From the NCBI GenBank assembly GCA_937965895.1, contig CALCKS010000193.1:1-10799 (forward strand): a DNA stretch of 10,799 nucleotides. The letters run 5' to 3'. Positions 5,442-10,799 of the stretch are shown here, in pieces (position 1 is the stretch's first letter; every line of letters starts with the position of its first letter). Origin of the DNA: an uncultured Campylobacter sp. GTDB taxonomy: Bacteria; Campylobacterota; Campylobacteria; Campylobacterales; Campylobacteraceae. The translations under genes and the position numbers were made by a program. Below the pieces are notes generated by a model, which was not told the DNA's origin, searched no databases, and worked only from the letters and a program-made list of their open reading frames with translations.

Positions 5442-6708
5442 ATAGCACCTCCGCAGGCAAGAGTTTGACGACGCTTCTCATCGGCACGAGCGAGCCCGCG
5501 ATCGAGATAAGAAGCGCAAAAGCGATACTAAGCGGAAGCACGATCCACGCTATGCCGATGCCGTAACCAAAGATACTGTAAGCGATTATGTAGCTTAGCG
5601 CGTAGCCCAAAAACGCTCCCAAAATGCCCGCGAAAAACGCCACGACTAGGCTTTCGCTCGCAAAAAGGGCGTAAATTTCAAAGTTGCTAGCGCCTATGGC
5701 TTTTAGCAGGCCGATCTCTTTTTTACGTCTATAAATTTCGCTAGTCATCAGCGATGTAATGCCGATAGAGGAGACCGCAAGCGCGATGATGCTAACGATA
5801 CCCATTAGGCTTTGGATTTTTTTCACGATATTACTCTCGGCGTCGCTTACCTGCATCATCGCCTTGGCCGCTACGCCAGCGTAGTTCTCCTCGATCTGAT
5901 AGGCTATAGAGCTAACATAGGCCGAGCAGTACCACATATCGTATTCGGCGCTATCTAGGTTATCGAGGTTTCGCCTAGCCTTGACGGAGAGGTCGTTTTC
6001 TGGGATCGTCATCGCTGAAACCTCAGCTTTTGAGTATTGTCCCGGCTTACCTAAAAGCTCCTGGGCAAGCTTTAGCGAGGTTACGATTTTATAGCTCTCT
6101 TCGCCGGCTCCTTTTAGCACGCCTGCGATTTTTACGTTACGTCCGTTTAAATTTAGCTCGCCGCCAACGCTCAAATTTCGCTTCGCGGCTAAATTTTCGC
6201 CTACGAGCACGTTTTGCGTATCGTCGTCCTCTATCCATTTGCCCTCAACCGCCCAAAAGCCAAATAACGTTTTTACGCCCGTTTTAAACTCCGGCTCGTC
6301 GGCCACGTTTGCAAATTTATCAAACCAAGTGCCCGTGATTTGGTATTTCTCGCCGTTAGCGTCCTTTACCTCGCCGTTTAAAAACGGCGCAAACGCCACG
6401 ATGTTATTTCGCCAAAAAATTTCCTTTACCTTATGCAAATCCTCTTCGTTTAGGTAGTTTTGCGATTTTAGTGGGGTGAAGTTTTTACCCTCGATCTCGA
6501 TAGCTAGCGCTTCGCCCTTTGGCAAGACGACGATGTTTGAGCCGTAGCCTCGCAGCTCACTAGCGATCTGATCGCCGATTTTTAGCGTGATATTTAGCAT
6601 ACAAGCGATCAAAACCGTCGCCAAAAGTATGGTGATAAAGGCCATACCTTTTTGCACCTTTGAGCCGGTGATCGAGCTTTTTATAAGCCTTAGTTGCATA
6701 TTTTTCAT
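5428..6708 (-). CDS. FtsX/MacB-type ABC permease, first of pair (Cj1661-like)
   Basis: This 426-residue protein has a membrane helix near 22-44, a large periplasmic domain (about 45-295) and three C-terminal helices (about 298-322, 347-377, 385-408). YRRKKEIGLLKAIGAS (326-341) is the FtsX coupling motif. It is about 50 residues longer than its partner, mostly in the periplasmic domain, which also has one Cys (261). The start codon overlaps the stop of the DUF2318 gene as ATGA, a sign of coupled translation. The Shine-Dalgarno sequence is weak (GGGAC), and a second ATG three codons later has none, so the first ATG is kept. Confidence 0.9.
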   Translation of the reverse strand: MKNMQLRLIKSSITGSKVQKGMAFITILLATVLIACMLNITLKIGDQIASELRGYGSNIVVLPKGEALAIEIEGKNFTPLKSQNYLNEEDLHKVKEIFWRNNIVAFAPFLNGEVKDANGEKYQITGTWFDKFANVADEPEFKTGVKTLFGFWAVEGKWIEDDDTQNVLVGENLAAKRNLSVGGELNLNGRNVKIAGVLKGAGEESYKIVTSLKLAQELLGKPGQYSKAEVSAMTIPENDLSVKARRNLDNLDSAEYDMWYCSAYVSSIAYQIEENYAGVAAKAMMQVSDAESNIVKKIQSLMGIVSIIALAVSSIGITSLMTSEIYRRKKEIGLLKAIGASNFEIYALFASESLVVAFFAGILGAFLGYALSYIIAYSIFGYGIGIAWIVLPLSIAFALLISIAGSLVPMRSVVKLLPAEVLYDRK

Positions 6709-8072
6709 TTTAAAGTCCCGTTTATATCGACGTATTTTTCAGGGTTGGCTTCAAATTCCGCCTGAGTTTTTTCGTTTTCAAAGAAATACGTCCTGTTGTA
6801 GTATAAATAAGATTTCGAGCCGATATTGCTTACTTTCTTGCGGCTTACCGGATCTAGCACCATTTTTTCGACGACTTTTGAGAAATAGTTCGCACCACTT
6901 TGGATGGTGTCGAGCGTTACGGTTACAAATTTGCCGTCAAATTCAAAAGGCATAGGTATCGGGTTGCAGCCGCCCTCTTTGCCGACTGATGGCAAGAAAA
7001 TGCGTACATTGCACGAGATGCAGATGAGATCGCCGCCCTTTTTGACGTAGCCCATATCGCCGCATATCGCGCACGCGTCAAAGACGATGATCGGCGAAGC
7101 GCGGTCTGAAAAGCGGTTTAAAAGAAAAAACCTTATCTCCCTGCCTTCGTCGTTTATATAGGCGTAGCGATGAAGTTCGTTATCGGCGAGTTTTTCGACG
7201 TCAAATTTAAACTCGTTGTTTACGGGTTCTACGATGATAGGATCTGAGATCTCGGGCGGTTTAGATGCGTGCAGATCGTAGTAAAGCCCGAAAATAAGAG
7301 CCGTAACGACAATAGCTATGCTACTTTTTGAGTTTGTAGCCATGAAATTTCTAGCCGCGTTGTTAAATCTAAATTTATTCGAGCCCACGACTGATTTTAC
7401 GAGCGGAGCCGGACGTTTTTTGAAATTTATAGCCGCCAAAATCAAAACCGAAAAGATGAAAAAATACTGCGCAAACGTCGTATAGTAAATACCCTTAGCC
7501 ACGAGCGAGAGCGCCCACGGATACGTAGGTATCATGCCCGCTCGCATAAACTCAAGCCCCGTGTTTGAAATAGCTTGCACTATCAAAACTGCAAGAAAAA
7601 GAAGCGAAAACGTCCATAAGACATGCTTGCACAGGCACTCTTTTAAATTTAAAACGACGAAAAATAAAATCAGTAAAAGCAAAAATGCAAATATCATCAA
7701 AAATAAGCTGATGATGGACTGCGTATCGAGTAGCTCGCCTGCAAATACCGGAAAATTCGCGCTAGCGTGAGCATAGGTTAAGCCGTAGCCTGCGCCCAAG
7801 GCGAAAAACGTTATCATCTTTGCAGGGGTAAATTTGATAAAAATCCAAAGCGCGCTAACTAGCAAAAATACCAAAGTAGCCGCGTCAAATACCATTTTAA
7901 CGCCCGCGTCGTGAAGCGTGAGTCTAGCGATCTTAAAAACGACTATGCCTGCTGCAATACCCAAAACCGAGGGTAAAAACAGCGCTTTTAGGCTCTTTTT
8001 ATCGTTGTTTAACGCTGCAAAAAGGACAAATCCCAGTAACGATGAGATAACTTGGACGAAATATATAGACAT
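6705..8072 (-). CDS. Membrane protein with DUF2318-like Cys domain and degenerate YHS-like C-terminus (Cj1660-like)
   Basis: This 455-residue protein has about eight hydrophobic helices (roughly 5-20, 32-48, 62-80, 84-103, 117-142, 150-168, 196-216, 250-266), followed by a soluble part from about 270 that should face the periplasm. This part contains FDACAICGDMGY (Cys334, Cys337), LICISCNVRI (Cys351, Cys354) and GGCNPIPMPF (Cys369), the Cys-pair pattern of DUF2318, suited to binding metal, an Fe-S centre or for redox work. Residues about 406-450 (LDPVSRKKV, then a TYFFENEKTQAEF segment, then EANPEKYV) read like a YHS metal-binding domain, but the DPVCGM cysteine and the CS..C cysteines are replaced. 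By position it is the partner of FTR1 and P19, perhaps supplying or accepting electrons for iron. It begins 65 nt after P19, and its RBS (AGGG) is moderate. Confidence 0.87.
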   Translation of the reverse strand: MSIYFVQVISSLLGFVLFAALNNDKKSLKALFLPSVLGIAAGIVVFKIARLTLHDAGVKMVFDAATLVFLLVSALWIFIKFTPAKMITFFALGAGYGLTYAHASANFPVFAGELLDTQSIISLFLMIFAFLLLLILFFVVLNLKECLCKHVLWTFSLLFLAVLIVQAISNTGLEFMRAGMIPTYPWALSLVAKGIYYTTFAQYFFIFSVLILAAINFKKRPAPLVKSVVGSNKFRFNNAARNFMATNSKSSIAIVVTALIFGLYYDLHASKPPEISDPIIVEPVNNEFKFDVEKLADNELHRYAYINDEGREIRFFLLNRFSDRASPIIVFDACAICGDMGYVKKGGDLICISCNVRIFLPSVGKEGGCNPIPMPFEFDGKFVTVTLDTIQSGANYFSKVVEKMVLDPVSRKKVSNIGSKSYLYYNRTYFFENEKTQAEFEANPEKYVDINGTLK

Positions 8073-8106
8073 GATCAGCCCTGTAATTTGAGAATTTGAA
8101 TAAAAT

Positions 8107-8130
8107 TTAGAGCGGACTTAACCGCTCTAA
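8107..8130 (-). terminator. Stem-loop after P19, possible partial terminator
   Basis: A perfect 9-bp stem, TTAGAGCGG (8107-8115) with CCGCTCTAA (8122-8130), and a 6-nt loop lie 7 nt past the P19 stop. In the minus-strand transcript the stem is followed by ATTTTATT, a moderate U-tract. It may act as an attenuator that lowers expression of the membrane genes relative to P19, or it may protect the 3' end of a P19 transcript. Confidence 0.55.
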
Positions 8131-8137
8131 GCCCGAA

Positions 8138-8659
8138 TTATTTAGCAGGCGCTCCGGTATATTGGAATTTATAAGTCGTGGTGAACGGCTCGAACCATTT
8201 ACCTACGCCCGTTTCTTTGTCTGCGTGACGACCGAAGCCTTGTTTTTCAGGATTTTCTATATGAAATTTTAGCTCGTAGTTGCCCACGCCCGTATCCATT
8301 TTTAGGTTAGCGCCATAGTGAGGGCCGTCTTGAGCAACCATAGGCATAAATGTGCCTTTTTTAACTTTGCCGTTATCTAGGTTTTTTAGCTCGTAATTAA
8401 CTTTTAGATAAGGGATCCATTCACCGGCTGCAAAACCGTTTTTATTTCCCTCGATAGCGTGGATGTCGGCCTCTAGGTGGATGTCGGCTTTACTAGGAGC
8501 TAGGTCGATGCCTTTTGGCTCCATGTCGATCGGCTCTAGATAAACGGCAGCTATCTCCATACCGTTGATTTCTACCGGATCGCCGATAGGAAACTCGCCT
8601 GCTAAGGCTACTGAAGCAGCAAGGCTGAATGCCAAAGCTGTTTTAACAAATTTGTTCAT
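8138..8659 (-). CDS. p19: P19 periplasmic copper/iron-binding protein (Cj1659-like, FetP/Tpd family)
   Basis: This 173-residue protein has a signal peptide ending at VALA (about 20). The mature part is the P19/FetP immunoglobulin-like domain. Metal-site candidates are visible: His61 with Glu63 (DIHLEADIH), Met107 (FMPMVAQDG) and His114 (GPHYGANLKM). The spacing His-46-Met-7-His equals that recalled for E. coli FetP. The fourth histidine is probably His145 (GFGRHAD), with His133 as an alternative. P19 binds copper and iron as a dimer in the periplasm and passes iron towards FTR1. The gene has a strong RBS (AAAGGAG, 5 nt spacing) and lies 74 nt after FTR1, with a stem-loop on each side, which suggests its level is set separately. 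Confidence 0.96.
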   Translation of the reverse strand: MNKFVKTALAFSLAASVALAGEFPIGDPVEINGMEIAAVYLEPIDMEPKGIDLAPSKADIHLEADIHAIEGNKNGFAAGEWIPYLKVNYELKNLDNGKVKKGTFMPMVAQDGPHYGANLKMDTGVGNYELKFHIENPEKQGFGRHADKETGVGKWFEPFTTTYKFQYTGAPAK

Positions 8660-8695
8660 GTTCTCTCCTTTAAATTGATTTGTAAATTTATTTTA

Positions 8696-8720
8696 AGCTT
8701 CGCGGCAACCCGCGAAAGCT
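8696..8720 (-). other. Stem-loop between FTR1 and P19 genes
   Basis: AGCTTCGCGG (8696-8705) pairs with CCGCGAAAGCT (8710-8720) over 10 bp, with one bulged base and a 4-nt loop, 13 nt past the FTR1 stop. Only two Us directly follow the stem in the minus-strand RNA, so it is not a convincing terminator. A processing or stabilising element at the 5' side of P19 is more likely. Confidence 0.5.
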
Positions 8721-8733
8721 AGAAACGTCAAAT

Positions 8734-10698
8734 TTAAGCCTCTTTGGCTTGCTTTTTTTTCATTATGATCACGCCGATGATTAGCGCCGCTACCATGATA
8801 GTCTGCGGCACTAAGCTCTCGTAATACGGATAAATACCCAGCCACTCGATAGTTGGGAAGCCTTCGATCTTGGTCGGAACGAAAATTTTACCCTCGACAA
8901 ACTCCATAAGCCCCTTGCCCACAAACACGATCGACATATAAAAAATGATCGCCGAAGTGAACAAGAAAAACGGCTTGATTGGGATTTTTATAGCAAAAAT
9001 TTTAAACACGTAGTAAGTAACAAGCAAGACGACGAGTCCTACTACAAATCCCAGCGCTATCATCGAGTAGCCCGCGCTATCTTTAGCGTCGAAAATCAGC
9101 GCCTGATAGAAAAGCACGGTCTCCGCGCCTTCTCTAAATACCGCTAAAAATACCGTCCACCAAAGCGCCTTAGCAGAGCCTGCGGATATAGACTCGCTGA
9201 CGTGGCTTTGGATATATTTGCTCCATTTTTTCGCGCCCGCGTTTGAAAGCAGCCAAAAACCTACGTAAAAGAGCAGTCCCACGGCGATAAGCATCACCGC
9301 GCCTTCCATCACCTCTCTTTTTTGACCTGCAGCGCCTGCAAATATCAAATTCATAATCCACGCCATAACAAAGCTTAAAACGACTGCGACGCCAAGCGAG
9401 CTGTAAACGATACTCATGCGCTTTTCGTTGCCGGTTTTTAGTAGATACGCCACGACGGCCGCTACGATGATAAGCGCCTCAAATCCCTCGCGAAGTATGA
9501 TCGTAAGCGCATAAACAAATAGCGCCCAAGGCGAACTGCTGCCGCTTGTTTTTTCTAGCGCGGCGTCTAAATTTGCACCTAGATTATCGGCTGCTTGCTG
9601 GAGTCTCTCGACGCTCACACCCGCTTTCATCAGCGCGACTACTTCGCCGAAATTTCCTTCTATCTTGGTTTTTAGGCCTACGTCTATCGCGCCCACTTTG
9701 TTTTCCATACCGCTACCTTCGAATTCGTCGAAGTAAATATCCTGCGCATCGCTCATAGCTTTATCTACGTCTTTTGCGGCGTAAAGTTTGATCGCGTCTG
9801 CGATTTTTGCCTTTATGTTAGCAACGACTGGCGCAAAATCAGTAGCCGCGTCATCCTCGGCGTTATCAGGTAAAACCACGTTAGTAGCTAGCGAACCCGA
9901 GTCCATAGGTAGCTTGGCGACGTTTTCGTATATCAGCGCGTCAAGCTCCTCCAAATTTGACTTTAGTACGTCGATCGCTACATCGTTATTTATCGCGATT
10001 ATCGCTGAGCCCATTCGCTTTTGGATATCGCCGTCGATGCCCTGACCGCCGTCTATAAATCTACGGATAGCCTCTTCCAGCTTCGTGTTGCGGTAAAGCT
10101 CAAATTTGGCTTTATTGTTTATCTGCTGCTTTGCGGCGTCTTTATCGCCCTTTTCGTAGGCCGTGGCCGCAGCGCTAAGAGCTGTTTTTATATCGTTATA
10201 AACCACTTGCCAGTGCGGCTCGATAGTGGCGCTACTTGTAGGCTGCGCCGTAGTTTGGCTAGCTTCGGGTGCTTTAGCTGTCTGTGCGGCGTCCGCGTTT
10301 TTAGGATCTGAGTACTCGCCAACTAGCTTGTGGCCGGTGTTTATGACGGGCAAAACCTCATCCATTTCTTTGTTTAGCTCGTCCATTATCGCTTGTATCT
10401 CTTCTGCCGGTTTTTTAGCGATGATAGCTTTACGAATTTTGCCGAATTTAGACTCCATCGAGTAGGCTTTTTCTTTCGTAAAATTTACCCTGATCGCCGC
10501 TTCGATGTTTTCGAAATGCCCAAAATACGCATTTTGCGTAGCGGTTTTTGCCTCGTCGATCTTGCCCTCTTTATACTGCTGCATAATGCTTACGAACGAA
10601 TCTTTTATGCTCTGTATCTCAGGGCCGTAGTCGGTATCGGCTGCATTTAGCATAAAAGGGATAAAAAGCGCGAGTATAAATTTTAAAAATTTGCTCAT
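8734..10698 (-). CDS. ftr1: FTR1-type iron permease with N-terminal three-module periplasmic domain (Cj1658-like)
   Basis: This 654-residue protein has a signal peptide (about 1-20), a helical periplasmic part (21-385) and a C-terminal FTR1 permease domain (about 388-646) of about seven helices. The two diagnostic iron motifs are REGFE (403-407) and REGAE (522-526); Glu463 in REVMEGA is a further acidic candidate in a helix. The periplasmic part contains three diverged copies of one helical unit. Each begins with a Y.KG..D.A pattern (YKEGKIDEA at 42, YEKGDKDAA at 181, YAAKDVDKA at 306), and units 1 and 3 continue with YF..FE. An Ala/Thr/Gln-rich linker (133-158) joins units 1 and 2. It moves iron across the inner membrane, with P19 as periplasmic partner. 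The start has GGAG about 6 nt upstream, and it is the first gene of the operon. Confidence 0.95.
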   Translation of the reverse strand: MSKFLKFILALFIPFMLNAADTDYGPEIQSIKDSFVSIMQQYKEGKIDEAKTATQNAYFGHFENIEAAIRVNFTKEKAYSMESKFGKIRKAIIAKKPAEEIQAIMDELNKEMDEVLPVINTGHKLVGEYSDPKNADAAQTAKAPEASQTTAQPTSSATIEPHWQVVYNDIKTALSAAATAYEKGDKDAAKQQINNKAKFELYRNTKLEEAIRRFIDGGQGIDGDIQKRMGSAIIAINNDVAIDVLKSNLEELDALIYENVAKLPMDSGSLATNVVLPDNAEDDAATDFAPVVANIKAKIADAIKLYAAKDVDKAMSDAQDIYFDEFEGSGMENKVGAIDVGLKTKIEGNFGEVVALMKAGVSVERLQQAADNLGANLDAALEKTSGSSSPWALFVYALTIILREGFEALIIVAAVVAYLLKTGNEKRMSIVYSSLGVAVVLSFVMAWIMNLIFAGAAGQKREVMEGAVMLIAVGLLFYVGFWLLSNAGAKKWSKYIQSHVSESISAGSAKALWWTVFLAVFREGAETVLFYQALIFDAKDSAGYSMIALGFVVGLVVLLVTYYVFKIFAIKIPIKPFFLFTSAIIFYMSIVFVGKGLMEFVEGKIFVPTKIEGFPTIEWLGIYPYYESLVPQTIMVAALIIGVIIMKKKQAKEA

Positions 10699-10731
10699 AA
10701 AAAACTCCGATAAAATATGTTTTACGCAGCC

Positions 10732-10740
10732 ATTTTACCA
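10732..10740 (-). promoter_or_regulatory. Extended -10 promoter of the iron-uptake operon
   Basis: TGGTAAAAT on the minus strand fits the TGn-TATAAT extended -10 type with one mismatch. It would start transcription near 10725, about 27 nt before the FTR1 ATG. No clear -35 box was seen, which is normal for Campylobacter sigma-70 promoters. Confidence 0.5.
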
Positions 10741-10770
10741 TTTCAAAACTTTAGCGAAAATAAAAACGGC

Positions 10771-10792
10771 TATCAAGTATCAATCTTATCAA
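10771..10792. promoter_or_regulatory. Three TATCAA repeats upstream of the iron operon, possible regulator site
   Basis: TATCAA occurs at 10771-10776, 10778-10783 and 10787-10792 (TTGATA on the operon strand), about 45-67 nt upstream of the predicted start site. Direct arrays of GATA-type hexamers are a known form of Fur site, and the C. jejuni p19 locus is iron-responsive. Spacing of 7 and 9 bp is irregular, and the position is upstream rather than over the promoter, so assignment to Fur is tentative. Confidence 0.3.
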
Positions 10793-10799
10793 CAAGCTA

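Noticed and set aside
9170..9361. 63-codon minus-strand ORF within the FTR1 gene
   Set aside because: It lies entirely inside the permease domain in another frame, is Arg-rich and has no sign of its own start signals.

Overview
The window looks like a chromosomal segment of a Campylobacter. The inference rests on gene content and order, which match the C. jejuni iron-uptake locus Cj1658-Cj1665 (FTR1, P19, DUF2318 membrane protein, two ABC permeases, ATPase, thioredoxin), on the excess of the word AAATTT, and on the Campylobacter-type promoter elements. Base composition is clearly less AT-rich than C. jejuni, which suggests one of the oral, higher-GC species (for example the C. showae / C. rectus / C. 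gracilis group). The species is a guess from composition only.

All nine genes are on the minus strand and are read from right to left. From 10698 down to 3052 lies one probable operon: an FTR1-type iron permease with a large three-module periplasmic domain, the periplasmic copper/iron protein P19, a membrane protein with a DUF2318-like Cys domain and a C-terminal cysteine-less YHS-like domain, two FtsX/MacB-type permeases, their LolD/MacB-type ATPase, and a thioredoxin-like lipoprotein. The genes from DUF2318 to the thioredoxin overlap or are 1-13 nt apart. P19 is set apart by a stem-loop on each side. P19 binds metal in the periplasm and FTR1 moves iron through the inner membrane. The DUF2318 protein, ABC unit and thioredoxin are conserved partners, probably in redox or maturation steps.

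Downstream (2942-2349) is a lipoprotein that resembles TraT, with a long hairpin in its leader. After a 411-nt intergenic region comes an outer-membrane beta-barrel (1937-84) that resembles OprC-type TonB-dependent copper receptors but has no room for a plug domain. Its start region carries a good RBS, a TATAAT box and an 8-bp inverted repeat with operator-like placement.

The most unusual non-coding signal is a repeat of about 72 nt. One copy (2-73) lies just beyond the stop of the receptor gene and the other (2277-2349) abuts the stop of the TraT-like gene. Each copy has a small hairpin at the same place, and three of its base pairs differ between copies by paired, compensating changes. This points to selected structure rather than a simple sequence repeat. 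A degenerate third piece lies at 2233-2262. No tRNA, rRNA, CRISPR array, transposase or integrase was seen.
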